A stretch of 64,000 bases of DNA from JAJXWB01 sp964634325 (GCA_964634325.1 CAZWJF010000012.1:29846-93845); one strand, 5' to 3'; shown: positions 26,633-35,539, numbered from the stretch's first letter. The notes: a model not told the origin generated them from the sequence alone. Made by a program: numbers and translations.

Positions 26633-28366
26633 ATGAGTCAGGCCCCGTCCGGTGTCGTTCAGCAGGCGACGTCGCCCGCGCGCACGCGCGAGCGCGCGCT
26701 CGTGGCCGCCCTCGGCCGCCGCAGCATCGTTCTCGTCGGGATGATGGGCTGCGGCAAGACTTCGGCAGGGCGGCGACTGGCGGACCGGCTGGGGTTGCCG
26801 TTCGTCGACGCCGACCATGAAATCGAGGCCGCGCACAAGCTGACGATTTCCGAGATATTCGCCACCTATGGCGAGCCTTATTTCCGCGACGGCGAACGGC
26901 GCGTCATGGCGCGCCTGCTTGCCGACGGGCCCAGCGTGATCGCAACCGGCGGCGGGGCTTTCATGAACGAGCAGACGCGCGCCCGGATCAAGGAAGCCGG
27001 CGTCTCCGTCTGGCTCGACGCCGATTTCGATCTGCTGATGAAACGCGTGCGCAAACGTCCGACGCGCCCGCTGCTGCAGAACCCCGATCCGGAAGGCACG
27101 CTGCGGCGGCTGATGGAGCAACGCAACCCGGTCTATGCGACCGCCGATCTGACCGTCGGAGCGCACGATGCGCATTTCGACGTCGCCGTCGAGGATGTGA
27201 TGAGCGCGCTCGAAGCCTATCTGGACCCGCATGGCGGCAAGGCCGCCAAGACGTCGACGCGGATCGTCCGCGTCGAACTCGGCGCGCGCGGTTACGATAT
27301 TGCAATCGGGGACGGCGTCATCCGTCAGGCTGGCGCGCGTATCGCCGCGCTGGCGCCGAAAGCCGCCTGCGCGATCGTCACCGACGAAAACGTCGCAAAA
27401 CGCCACCTTTCGACGCTCGAGGCCAGCCTGTCGGAGGCGGGGTTGCGGCATGTCAGGATCGTCGTGCCGCCGGGCGAAGGCACGAAGCGTTACGAATGGT
27501 TCGAAAAGGTCTGCGAAGCGACGATCGGCGCGCGGATCGAGCGAGGCGATTTCGTCGTCGCGCTCGGTGGCGGCGTCGTCGGCGACCTCGCTGGCTTCGT
27601 GGCGGCGTCGGTGCGGCGCGGCGTGCGCTTCATTCAGATTCCCACGACCCTGCTGTCTCAGGTCGATTCCTCGGTCGGCGGCAAGACGGGAATCAATTCC
27701 GCCCACGGCAAAAATCTGATCGGCGCCTTCTACCAGCCTTCGCTGGTGCTTGCGGACACCGGGGCCCTGGCGACGCTGCCGGAGCGGGAATTCCGGGCGG
27801 GCTATGCGGAAGTGGCGAAATACGGGCTGATCGACGCGCCCGACTTCTTCGAATGGCTCGAGCAGAACTGGCGCGGGGTGTTCGCCGGCGGTCCGGCGCG
27901 CATTGAAGCGATCGCGCGTTCCTGCGCCTCCAAGGCGGCGGTCGTCGCGCGCGACGAAACCGAACAGGGCGACCGGGCGCTGCTCAACCTCGGACACACG
28001 TTCGGCCATGCGCTCGAGCGGCTCGTTAATTACGATGGCGGACGGCTCGTGCACGGCGAAGGCGTAGCGATCGGCATGGCGTGCGCTTATCGCTTCTCGG
28101 TGCGGCGCGGGTTGTGCGCGGGGCAGGACGCGGAGCGGGTCGCCGGCCATTTGCGGTCGGTCGGCCTGCCGACGCGCATCCGCGACATCGCCGGCTGGGA
28201 TGCAGACGCGGACGCGATTCTTCAGGCCATGTATCAGGACAAGAAGGTGCAGCAGGGCGCCCTGACGTTCATTCTGGCGCGGGGCATCGGCCAATCCTTC
28301 ATCGCCAAGGGCGTCGCGCCCGAAGACGTCCGCGCCTTCCTGGTCGAGGAACTGGCCGCCGCGTGA
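26633..28366 (+). CDS. aroKB: Fused shikimate kinase / 3-dehydroquinate synthase
   Basis: 577-residue bifunctional enzyme for two non-consecutive shikimate-pathway steps. Residues about 30-195 form a complete shikimate kinase: Walker A GMMGCGKT (36-43), the shikimate-binding VDADHEIE, and TGGGAF. Residues about 208-577 form a complete dehydroquinate synthase, with GGGVVGDLAGF, PTTLLSQVDSSVGGKTGIN, and NLGHTFGHALE (metal site). A linker of only about 10 residues (PHGGKAAKTS) joins them with no stop or frameshift. The ATG at 26633 is the best start before the kinase. Separate aroK and aroB genes are the norm here, so the fusion is notable. Confidence 0.95.
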   Translation: MSQAPSGVVQQATSPARTRERALVAALGRRSIVLVGMMGCGKTSAGRRLADRLGLPFVDADHEIEAAHKLTISEIFATYGEPYFRDGERRVMARLLADGPSVIATGGGAFMNEQTRARIKEAGVSVWLDADFDLLMKRVRKRPTRPLLQNPDPEGTLRRLMEQRNPVYATADLTVGAHDAHFDVAVEDVMSALEAYLDPHGGKAAKTSTRIVRVELGARGYDIAIGDGVIRQAGARIAALAPKAACAIVTDENVAKRHLSTLEASLSEAGLRHVRIVVPPGEGTKRYEWFEKVCEATIGARIERGDFVVALGGGVVGDLAGFVAASVRRGVRFIQIPTTLLSQVDSSVGGKTGINSAHGKNLIGAFYQPSLVLADTGALATLPEREFRAGYAEVAKYGLIDAPDFFEWLEQNWRGVFAGGPARIEAIARSCASKAAVVARDETEQGDRALLNLGHTFGHALERLVNYDGGRLVHGEGVAIGMACAYRFSVRRGLCAGQDAERVAGHLRSVGLPTRIRDIAGWDADADAILQAMYQDKKVQQGALTFILARGIGQSFIAKGVAPEDVRAFLVEELAAA

Positions 28367-28478
28367 ACGCGATTTACATGGCCGCGGCGGTGGCGCAGCC
28401 GGCTTTGGCTTTCTATTGTTTCCCGCTTCGTGGGACGGTCGGCGCGCGGGCGGCCGACAAACTCTGGATGGAACCGAA

Positions 28479-29777
28479 ATGGAAGGGGCGATAGGCGAGC
28501 CTCTGTCGATCAACCTCTGGGTCGCGATCGGCATCGTCGCAGTTTGCATTCTGCTGTCGGCCTTTTTCGCCGGCTCCGAGACGGCGTTGACCGCGGCCTC
28601 CCGGGCGCGGATGCACACGCTGGAGAAGGCGGGAGACAAGAGGGCGGCGATCGTCAACAGGCTGTTGCAGTCGCGCGACCGCTTCATCGGCGCGATGCTG
28701 CTCGGCAACACGCTGGTGAATATCGCTTCTTCAGCGGTCGCCACCAGCCTGCTGGTGGCGCTGGTCGGCGACAAGGGCGCCATTTACGCGACCTTCCTGA
28801 TGACGGCGTTGTTGCTGGTTTTCGCCGAAGTCATGCCGAAAACGCTGGCGATCAATTTTCCTGACCGAATGTCCCTGGCGGTCGCTCGCGCGGTGGCCTT
28901 CGTCGTCGCCGTCTTCGGACCGATCCTCGTCGCGGTCGAAGCAATCGTTCATGTGTTCCTGAAGGGAGTCGGGGTCAGAATCGGCGAGGGACAGTCGATG
29001 ATCGCCGGCCACGACGAGCTCAAGAGCACCGTCGATCTGTTGCATCAGGAGGGCGGCGTCGCGCGCGCCGACCGCGACATGTTCGGCGGGCTGCTGGACC
29101 TCAACGAGCTTTCGGTCTCCGACGTGATGGTCCACAGAACGAAGATGGCGGCGGTCAACGCCGATCTGCCGCCGCGCGACCTAGTGCGCGAGGTGCTCGC
29201 CTCGCCCTATACGCGGCTGCCGCTGTGGCGCGGGCAGCCCGAAAACATCATCGGCGTGCTCCATGCGAAAGATTTGCTGCGCGGGCTCGAGACGCTCAGG
29301 GATCCGGACAAGCTGCGGATCGACGACATCGCGCTCGACCCCTGGTTCGTGCCGGACACGACCTCGCTCGGCGACCAGCTCCAGGCGTTCCGCAAGCGCA
29401 AGATGCACTTCGCCCTGGTCGTCGACGAGTATGGCGTGGTGATGGGCCTCGTCACGCTCGAGGACATTCTCGAGGAAATCGTCGGCGATATCAGGGACGA
29501 GCACGACGTAGCGGCGCAGGGCGTCCGGCAAATGCCCGACGGCGGCGTCATCCTCGACGGCGGCGTGCCGATTCGCGACCTCAATCGAATCATGGACTGG
29601 CGTCTGCCGGACGAGGAGGCGACGACGATCGCCGGTCTGGTGATTCACGAGGCGCGCATGATTCCCGAGCCCGGTCAGACGTTCACGTTCCACGGCTTCC
29701 GGTTCGAGGTGCTTCGCAAGACCCGGAACAGGATTACGTCGCTCAAGGTCACGCCGATGACGCGCGGCGCAACCTGA
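28479..29777 (+). CDS. CNNM/CorC (hemolysin C)-family membrane protein
   Basis: 432-residue protein of the HlyC/CorC (CNNM) family, associated with magnesium/cobalt homeostasis. The N-terminal DUF21 membrane domain (about 1-190) has FFAGSETALTAASRARM and LLGNTLVNIASSA. It is followed by a CBS pair (about 205-335; VMVHRTKM and VVDEYGVVMGLVTLEDILEEIVG) and a C-terminal CorC_HlyC domain (about 350-430; DLNRIMDW, TIAGLVI). The ATG at 28479 fits the family N-terminus. It lies 112 bp after the aroKB fusion on the same strand, a common Hyphomicrobiales order. Confidence 0.92.
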   Translation: MEGAIGEPLSINLWVAIGIVAVCILLSAFFAGSETALTAASRARMHTLEKAGDKRAAIVNRLLQSRDRFIGAMLLGNTLVNIASSAVATSLLVALVGDKGAIYATFLMTALLLVFAEVMPKTLAINFPDRMSLAVARAVAFVVAVFGPILVAVEAIVHVFLKGVGVRIGEGQSMIAGHDELKSTVDLLHQEGGVARADRDMFGGLLDLNELSVSDVMVHRTKMAAVNADLPPRDLVREVLASPYTRLPLWRGQPENIIGVLHAKDLLRGLETLRDPDKLRIDDIALDPWFVPDTTSLGDQLQAFRKRKMHFALVVDEYGVVMGLVTLEDILEEIVGDIRDEHDVAAQGVRQMPDGGVILDGGVPIRDLNRIMDWRLPDEEATTIAGLVIHEARMIPEPGQTFTFHGFRFEVLRKTRNRITSLKVTPMTRGAT

Positions 29778-29778
29778 C

Positions 29779-29796
29779 GCCCGCCGTCAGGCGGGC
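29779..29796. terminator. Hairpin between convergent CorC-family and marR genes
   Basis: A perfect 7-bp stem, GCCCGCC-GTCA-GGCGGGC, fills the 9-bp gap between the two convergent stops and runs into the marR 3' end. No T-run is present, so its role as a terminator is plausible but unproven. Confidence 0.4.
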
Positions 29797-30233
29797 CGCC
29801 GCGCATCCAGCCAGTCGCCGAAAATTTCGTCGAGCGTCTTGAGCTGCTTTTCAGTCAGACGGTCGAAGAAATGTTCGGCCAGCGCCGCACGGCGCGTTTC
29901 GGTCATCCGCTCCAGAGTCTGTCGTCCCTCGTCCGTGATCGACACGCGCCAGCCGCGCCTGTCGTCGTCGCAGGCCACGCGCTCGATCGACCCGGCCTGG
30001 TGCATCCGGTCGAGCAAGCGCGAGACCGCAGGCTGCTCGATGCCGAGCGTCGCCTGGACCTCGAACGGCCTCATTCCCCCGGCAGCGCGTTCGAGAGCGT
30101 CCAGCGCCCGAAGCCAGAGTTCCGGCGGCAGGTCGGCTGCTTTCAACGCTGTTTCGATCGAGTTCGAGACAGCGATGTGGACCGTCGTCAGGCGACGCCA
30201 GGCGCGGGAGGCCTTCTTGCCGACTTCAGCCAT
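29787..30233 (-). CDS. MarR-family transcriptional regulator
   Basis: 148-residue winged-helix regulator. The central wHTH (about residues 45-110) has MRPFEVQATLGIEQPAVSRLLDRMHQAGSIER and the wing DDDRRGWRVSITDEGR. The C-terminal helices (TETRRAALAEHFFDRL) mediate dimerisation. The ATG at 30233 is chosen; a 22-residue longer form would begin inside the palindrome that probably is its operator. The ndvA exporter gene lies just upstream on the same strand. The ligand is unknown; autoregulation is likely from the palindrome at 30261. Confidence 0.88.
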   Translation of the reverse strand: MAEVGKKASRAWRRLTTVHIAVSNSIETALKAADLPPELWLRALDALERAAGGMRPFEVQATLGIEQPAVSRLLDRMHQAGSIERVACDDDRRGWRVSITDEGRQTLERMTETRRAALAEHFFDRLTEKQLKTLDEIFGDWLDARRPA

Positions 30234-30260
30234 TTTCGGGTTTCCAGTTGCGAGCGCGAT

Positions 30261-30282
30261 TACATGCATACAAATGCATGTA
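30261..30282. promoter_or_regulatory. Perfect palindrome upstream of marR, probable MarR operator
   Basis: TACATGCA-TACAAA-TGCATGTA is a perfect 8-bp inverted repeat with a 6-bp spacer, centred about 38 bp upstream of the marR ATG and in the gap after ndvA. The length and AT-rich symmetry are typical MarR binding sites, so this is the likely autoregulatory operator. Confidence 0.65.
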
Positions 30283-30302
30283 GGGCCCAGACTGTCCAAT
30301 CC

Positions 30303-32081
30303 TCAGTTCGGCGCGGGCGAGGCCGGCTGGGCTGGAGCCATGAATTGGGCGCGCGCCAATTCGGCGAATCGTCCGTTGCGGGCCACGAGATCGTCGAACG
30401 AACCGGACTCGACAATACGTCCGGCGTCGAAAACGAGAATTCGATCCGCGTTTCGGATCGTCGCGAGGCGGTGAGCGATGACGAAGGTGGTTCGCCCCTT
30501 GGTCGCGGCGTCGAGCGCGGCCTGAATCTGCCGTTCGGTCGTGGCGTCGAGCGCGCTCGTCGCTTCGTCGAAAATCATGATCGGCGGATCCTTGAGCAGC
30601 GCGCGGGCGATCGAGAGGCGCTGCCGCTCGCCGCCGGAGAGCGAACGGCCGCGTTCGCCGACCCGTGTGGCGAGGCCCTCGGATTGCCGGCCGATGAAAT
30701 CCTTCGCCTGAGCGCGCTGCAGCGCCGTGTCGATCTCATCGGGGCTGGCGTCGGGCTTTCCGATCCTCAGATTTTCCTCGATCGAACGTGCAAAGAGCAT
30801 CGGCTCCTGAAACACGACGCCGATGTTCCGCCTGAGCGAAACGAGCGTCAGGTCGCGGATGTCCATGCCATCGACCAGCACGCGCCCGCCGCTGGGGTCG
30901 AATACCCGGTGGAGCAGACCGAGCGTCGTCGATTTGCCCGAGCCAGTCGAACCGACGAGCGCAATCGTCTCGCCGGGCTGCACGACGAAGGTGACGTCCG
31001 AGACGGCGTTGCGGACCCCGTCGTAGGAAAAAGTGACGTGCTCGAAAGCCACGCGTCCCTGCAGGCGGCCGGGGTCGGCGGCGCCAGGCCGGTCGGCGAC
31101 CGACGGATGCGTGTCGAGCACGTCGAAGAAGCTGTTTATGCGCGGCGCATCCAGGAACAGGACGTTGACGAACCCGACCATCTGCTCGAGGCGGCCAATC
31201 AGCATCGTGGCGAAATTGATGAACGTTACGATTTCGCCGACGGTCGCCAGGTTCTGGAGGTGCAGCCAGGTGCCGACGAGAAAGATCGCGAGGATGGAGA
31301 TCGTGGCCGAGGCGCGGGTCGCCACCGCGGCGACCGCCCACCAAGAAAGAACCGGCATCTGCGCGGCCAGAAGCGCGTCGATGATGCGCCGCATCGCCTG
31401 CGACTCGCTCTCGACCCGGGTAAAGCTTTGAATGACCGGAACGTTTCCCAGCGCGTCGGATGCATGTTCGGCAAGATCGGCCGAAAACCGCTCGACGCGT
31501 CCTTGCAAGGTTTCAGTCTTGCGCAGGACGAAGCTGGTCAGCAGACCAAAAGCGACGACCAACGTCATCAGGATGGCGGCGAGCCGCCAGTTGATGAACA
31601 GGGTGAGCGGCAAGAGCACGAACAGCGCGGTGGCCGAAGCGCAGTTTTCGCGAAAGAAGGACAGCCAGAGCCCGAACATCGCCTGCGCGCCGTCGAGCAT
31701 GATCTTGAGCAAGCGGCCGGAGTGCACGGAGGAGTGGAAACTCAGCGGCAGGTGCAGGACGTGATCGAAATAGGCGCCCATCATGCCGAGCCGACGGCGA
31801 TGCGCCAGGCGATCCGCATGGAGCGCGACAAGAACCGAGCCGCCGATGGAGAAAAGCCCGAAACCCACCCACGCGGCCAGCATGGGCGCAAGATCGATCA
31901 TCTGCAGGACGATCTTCTGGGTTTGAGCCGTCGTCAGCCGATCGATGATGCGCCCAAACAGCAGGGGCTCGGCGAACTGGGCGGCGGCGACCGCGAGATT
32001 TGCAAGCGCGAGCACAATCGCCAGACCCGCTTCAGGCGCAAGTTGCGAAAGCACCCTTCGATAGATGGCGAGAATTCGCAT
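30303..32081 (-). CDS. ndvA: Cyclic beta-1,2-glucan ABC exporter (NdvA/ChvA type)
   Basis: 592-residue half-transporter with permease fused to ATPase. The N-terminus RVLSQLAPEAGLAIVLALANLAVAAAQFAEPLLFGRIID-type arrangement closely matches NdvA, the exporter of periplasmic cyclic glucan. Residues about 20-310 are the membrane domain with six spans. The nucleotide-binding domain (about 340-580) has Walker A GSTGSGKST, signature LSGGERQRLSIARA and Walker B IMIFDEATSALD. A general lipid or drug exporter is the alternative. The AT-rich promoter region upstream carries two palindromes, and a MarR gene follows. Confidence 0.82.
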   Translation of the reverse strand: MRILAIYRRVLSQLAPEAGLAIVLALANLAVAAAQFAEPLLFGRIIDRLTTAQTQKIVLQMIDLAPMLAAWVGFGLFSIGGSVLVALHADRLAHRRRLGMMGAYFDHVLHLPLSFHSSVHSGRLLKIMLDGAQAMFGLWLSFFRENCASATALFVLLPLTLFINWRLAAILMTLVVAFGLLTSFVLRKTETLQGRVERFSADLAEHASDALGNVPVIQSFTRVESESQAMRRIIDALLAAQMPVLSWWAVAAVATRASATISILAIFLVGTWLHLQNLATVGEIVTFINFATMLIGRLEQMVGFVNVLFLDAPRINSFFDVLDTHPSVADRPGAADPGRLQGRVAFEHVTFSYDGVRNAVSDVTFVVQPGETIALVGSTGSGKSTTLGLLHRVFDPSGGRVLVDGMDIRDLTLVSLRRNIGVVFQEPMLFARSIEENLRIGKPDASPDEIDTALQRAQAKDFIGRQSEGLATRVGERGRSLSGGERQRLSIARALLKDPPIMIFDEATSALDATTERQIQAALDAATKGRTTFVIAHRLATIRNADRILVFDAGRIVESGSFDDLVARNGRFAELARAQFMAPAQPASPAPN

Positions 32082-32175
32082 CGGAGAGACGAGCCAGTTG
32101 GGAATCGTGGCGTAGCGGGGGTCGTGCGCCGAGGCAACCCCTTGTGAAAATCGGCGACCGAACGTCTCCGGCGGC

Positions 32176-32214
32176 TGGTATTAAATCAATACCATCTATT
32201 TCGTATTCGAAATA
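32176..32214. promoter_or_regulatory. Two AT-rich inverted repeats upstream of ndvA
   Basis: Two perfect 7-bp inverted repeats lie 3 bp apart in an AT-rich patch about 95-135 bp before ndvA: TGGTATT-AAATC-AATACCA (32176-32194) and TATTTCG-TATT-CGAAATA (32197-32214). In this GC-rich genome, paired AT-rich palindromes suggest operators. The remainder of the 274-bp gap (32082-32355) contains no convincing gene. Confidence 0.5.
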
Positions 32215-32355
32215 CATGTCATTGCATGCCACTGATAAGGCGCGTTCTCCAGAAGATAAATCCTGGCTCGCTGAATGTGAGGCGCGCAAAGCCATTACCG
32301 ACGAGCCCGGCGCAACGGCGCGCGCGGGGCCGGTCGAGAGGTCGTTGTGGCCCGC

Positions 32356-33315
32356 CTATCGTGCGTCGCGCCTGCGGATGTCCGTTAGTTGTTCGCCCGC
32401 ACGGCCGTCGCTCCGACGGGTCGCAGCGACCGGCGGCCGCGTCAGGTCGATCTTGCGAATAATCCTGTCCAGCGCCTGAACGGCAGGGGCCGTATCGGAT
32501 TGTTGCGGGGCAAAGGCCAATATCCTGGACGGAGACGGGGCGCCGGCGCCTGGCCGGGCGTCGGGCCGCGTGGCGTCGGCGACCCGGATGTACGCGGCAG
32601 GCGCAGCGCGACGGCTGGCGGTGCGCGCAGCGCTTCTCGCCCCCGAATCGGGCGCGCGACGCAACGTGCGGTCGAGCGCGGCGAGCACCCCCTTGTTGCC
32701 GAACGTCTGAGCGTGGGAGAGCGCGACGAAATCATGTTCCCGGTAGGGAAAATGTCTGGCGCCGGCAAAGACCCGAAGGCCTTTGGTCGTGGCGACGACA
32801 TCGCCCCGGCGCAGGGTCGAGTCGGTCAGATAGGCGTTGACCGGCCGCGCCGCTGCGGCGGCGGCCTTCTCGGCGATACGCTTTGCGGTCGCCGCGCCCG
32901 CCGCGCCGTCGACCGTCGTTGCGCCGGCTTTCGCCATTGGCGGCAGGCCGGTCTGCGCCAGCGCCATGCGGATGTGGGGCGCAGGCGCGCGCTTGCGCCA
33001 CGCCGCGTGGAGATGGCGCGGCTTGGCGGTTCGCGCCGCGACGCGATGGGGCTTTTCGCGCGCGACAAAAGTCGGCGACTGGAACCGGAACAAAGGCGCG
33101 ACCGAGGGTTGAGCCGACTGGCGGCGGCCTTCGCGCAGCAGGAAGGACATCATGCCGGCGTCGTCCGCCCGGGCTGGGGAAAGCGCCTCGGAAGACAGCC
33201 CGACCGCCGCGAACCAGCCAATCGCAAGAAGGAGAAGAACGGACAGCCGGCCGGCAGGGGACCGCCTGCAACCGGCTGTCCCGATACGCGCAACGCGCGC
33301 GAACAAATTACGCAT
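32356..33315 (-). CDS. Hypothetical secreted protein
   Basis: 319-residue protein of unknown function. The start at 33315 gives an N-terminus of basic residues, a hydrophobic core (LSVLLLLAIGWFAAVG) and an Ala-rich end near ARADD, so it is probably exported. The body is basic and rich in Ala, Arg and Pro, with low-complexity stretches. One better-structured segment, RGDVVATTKGLRVFAGARHFPYREHDFVALSHA (about residues 163-195), is the most likely conserved core. Similar proteins with this core are seen in related genomes, but no family name is offered. It is monocistronic by spacing. Confidence 0.6.
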   Translation of the reverse strand: MRNLFARVARIGTAGCRRSPAGRLSVLLLLAIGWFAAVGLSSEALSPARADDAGMMSFLLREGRRQSAQPSVAPLFRFQSPTFVAREKPHRVAARTAKPRHLHAAWRKRAPAPHIRMALAQTGLPPMAKAGATTVDGAAGAATAKRIAEKAAAAAARPVNAYLTDSTLRRGDVVATTKGLRVFAGARHFPYREHDFVALSHAQTFGNKGVLAALDRTLRRAPDSGARSAARTASRRAAPAAYIRVADATRPDARPGAGAPSPSRILAFAPQQSDTAPAVQALDRIIRKIDLTRPPVAATRRSDGRAGEQLTDIRRRDAR

Positions 33316-33569
33316 GACGCCACTCCCTGAAATGCAAAACCTGCGGTCTGCGCCGCAGCAGAAAATTGAAACCAGCCCTGCGCTCAGCGACGGCCGGGGA
33401 TTCGCCCGCATCGTCGCGTCTTCAAACAAGCGCCCAGACAGGCCGCCGCTTCACGGCCTGGGTGCTGACCGCCAGAGGTTAACGTAGTTTCGCATAGCGA
33501 TTCAACAGGAGTCTGACAGCGCCGCGGCGATCGCGCCGCGCTTGTTCCAATTTGAAACGCCGCTGGGAC

Positions 33570-33646
<77 letters not shown>

Positions 33647-33791
33647 GCTCCGGCGGGCTGTCTAGTCTGGCGCGACGGCGCCTGTCAATCTCAGTTTCGC
33701 GTAAAGCGCGCGCCGGCTTGCTGTCGGGCGCCGGCGCGGCTAAAGCAGCGGGCGGGACGAGCGGACGTCCATCTCAAGCAGCGGTTGGCCG

Positions 33792-34088
33792 ATGAGCGCA
33801 ATTCTCGACGTTCTCCTCCTCGCCCTCGACCTCTATCAATGGGTCGTGATCGCGACTGCGATCATGTCCTGGCTGATCGCTTTCGACGTGGTGAACACGC
33901 GCAGCGACTTCGTCCGCTCGATCTGGAACGCCCTGCTGGCGATAACCGAGCCGGTGCTGCGGCCCATCCGCAATTTCCTGCCTAATATGGGCGGGCTCGA
34001 TATTTCGCCCATCGTGCTGCTGCTCGGCATCTATTTCCTGCAGCGGGTGATCGTGCGCTACCTCTATCCGTTGGCGATGGGCTACTGA
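33792..34088 (+). CDS. YggT family membrane protein
   Basis: 98-residue small membrane protein of the YggT family (DUF165-like naming varies), with two hydrophobic segments at about 5-28 and 62-85. The conserved middle, NTRSDFVRSIWNALLAITEPVLRPIRNFLPNMGGLDISPIV, is diagnostic. The function is not established; family members occur near cell-division or osmotic genes. It ends 6 bases before the DUF167 gene, and the two are normally adjacent (yggT-yggU), so they form an operon here. Confidence 0.92.
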   Translation: MSAILDVLLLALDLYQWVVIATAIMSWLIAFDVVNTRSDFVRSIWNALLAITEPVLRPIRNFLPNMGGLDISPIVLLLGIYFLQRVIVRYLYPLAMGY

Positions 34089-34094
34089 GGGCCC

Positions 34095-34418
34095 GTGGCG
34101 GACGCGCCCTGGCGTGAGACGCCGAACGGCGTCGCTGCCCATGTTCGCCTGACCCCCAAGGGCGGCCGCGACGCCATCGAGGGCGTCGAGACGATGAGCG
34201 ACGGCAAGATCGTTCTGAAGGCGCGGGTGCGGGCCGTTCCCGAAGACGGAAAAGCCAACGCCGCGCTGATCGAACTCATCGCGAAGGCGTTGCGCGTCCC
34301 ACGGTCGGCCGTGACGCTCGTGGCCGGCCAGACGTCGCGACTGAAGACCGTGGCGATCGTCGGCGACGCTGCGGCGCTATCGGCCGCGCTCGCCCGGGCC
34401 GCGGGGCTCGGCGGATAG
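34095..34418 (+). CDS. DUF167 (YggU) family protein
   Basis: 107-residue DUF167 protein of unknown function. It has the family signature VRLTPKGGRDAIEGV near residue 15, KARVRAVPEDGKANAALIELIAKALRVPRSAVTLVAGQTSRLKTVAI through the centre, and an Ala-rich C-terminus. It starts with GTG at 34095, with GAGGG overlapping the upstream yggT stop region as ribosome site. It is coupled to yggT and followed 54 bp later by the mesaconyl-CoA hydratase gene. Confidence 0.9.
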   Translation: MADAPWRETPNGVAAHVRLTPKGGRDAIEGVETMSDGKIVLKARVRAVPEDGKANAALIELIAKALRVPRSAVTLVAGQTSRLKTVAIVGDAAALSAALARAAGLGG

Positions 34419-34472
34419 GCTTTTCGCGGGCGCACAATCGGTCTATGGACAGGCGAACCGAGCGGGGCCGCC

Positions 34473-35528
34473 ATGACCAAGACCAATCCGGGCAATTTCT
34501 TCGAGGACTTTCGGATCGGCCAGATGATCCGCCACGCCACGCCGCGCACGGTGACGGCGGGCGATGTCGCGCTCTACACCGCTCTTTATGGATCCCGTTT
34601 CGCCGTCCAGTCGTCGGACGCCTTCGCCAAGGCGATCGGTTACAAGCATGCGCCGGTCGACGATCTGCTCGTTTTCCACGTCGTGTTCGGCAAGACGGTG
34701 CCGGATATCTCGTTGAACGCAGTCGCCAATCTCGGCTACGCCGCCTGCCGGTTTCTCAGCCCCGTCTACCCCGGCGACACGCTGTCGTCGGTCTCGGAAG
34801 TCATCGGCCTCAAGGAAAATTCAAATCGCCAGACCGGCGTGGTCTACGTGCGTTCGCGCGGCTTCAACCAGCACGGCGACGTCGTGCTCGACTATGTGCG
34901 CTGGGTGATGGTGCGCAAGCGCGATGCGAACGCGGCCGTGGCGGAAGAACACGTGCCGGACCTGCCGAAAGCGCTGCCGGCCGACGCGCTCGGCGACGCC
35001 TGTCCGGAAATTGCGGTCAAGCATTACGATTTCGCGCTCGCCGGCGCGCCGCAACGTTTCGGGGATTATCAGGCGGGCGAGAGAATCGACCATGTCGACG
35101 GCATGACGGTGGAAGAAGCCGAGCACATGATCGCGACGCGCCTCTACCAGAATACGGCCAAGGTGCATTTCAACCAGTTTACGGAGGGGCAGGGGCGTTT
35201 CGGCCGGCGGCTGATCTACGGCGGCCATGTCATCTCGCTCGCCCGCGCGCTGTCGTTCAACGGCCTCGCCAACGCCTTCCATATCGCGGCGATCAATGGC
35301 GGCCGCCATGTCGCGCCGTTGTTTGCAGGCCTCACCGTGCATGCCTGGACGCAGGTGCTGGAGACCGCGCAAATCCCCGGCCGCGACGACGTCGGCGCGC
35401 TGCGCCTGCGCACCATCGCCACCAAGGACAGGCCCTGCGCCGACTTCCCGCTGACGCAGGAGGGGTCGAAGGACTACGATCCGAGCGTGATCCTCGACAT
35501 CGATTATTGGGCGCTCGCGCCGCGGTGA
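34473..35528 (+). CDS. mch: Mesaconyl-CoA hydratase (beta-methylmalyl-CoA dehydratase)
   Basis: MaoC-type double-hotdog enzyme that hydrates mesaconyl-CoA to beta-methylmalyl-CoA in the ethylmalonyl-CoA pathway. 351 residues, close to the ~345 of characterised members. Sequence matches the family in detail: NPGNFFEDFRIGQ at the N-terminus, DLLVFHVVFGKTVPDISLNAVANLGYA, VYVRSRGFNQ, ATRLYQNTAKVHFNQ and GRRLIYGGHVISLARALSFNGLANA. It lies 31 kb from ecm/ccr, so the pathway genes are dispersed but all in this window. It stands as a short operon with yggT-yggU or alone. Confidence 0.93.
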   Translation: MTKTNPGNFFEDFRIGQMIRHATPRTVTAGDVALYTALYGSRFAVQSSDAFAKAIGYKHAPVDDLLVFHVVFGKTVPDISLNAVANLGYAACRFLSPVYPGDTLSSVSEVIGLKENSNRQTGVVYVRSRGFNQHGDVVLDYVRWVMVRKRDANAAVAEEHVPDLPKALPADALGDACPEIAVKHYDFALAGAPQRFGDYQAGERIDHVDGMTVEEAEHMIATRLYQNTAKVHFNQFTEGQGRFGRRLIYGGHVISLARALSFNGLANAFHIAAINGGRHVAPLFAGLTVHAWTQVLETAQIPGRDDVGALRLRTIATKDRPCADFPLTQEGSKDYDPSVILDIDYWALAPR

Positions 35529-35539
35529 CCGCTTTCCCT

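Noticed and set aside
26522..28783. 753-residue minus-strand open frame
   Set aside because: Antisense to the aroK-aroB fusion and the CorC-family start; no signal or domain.
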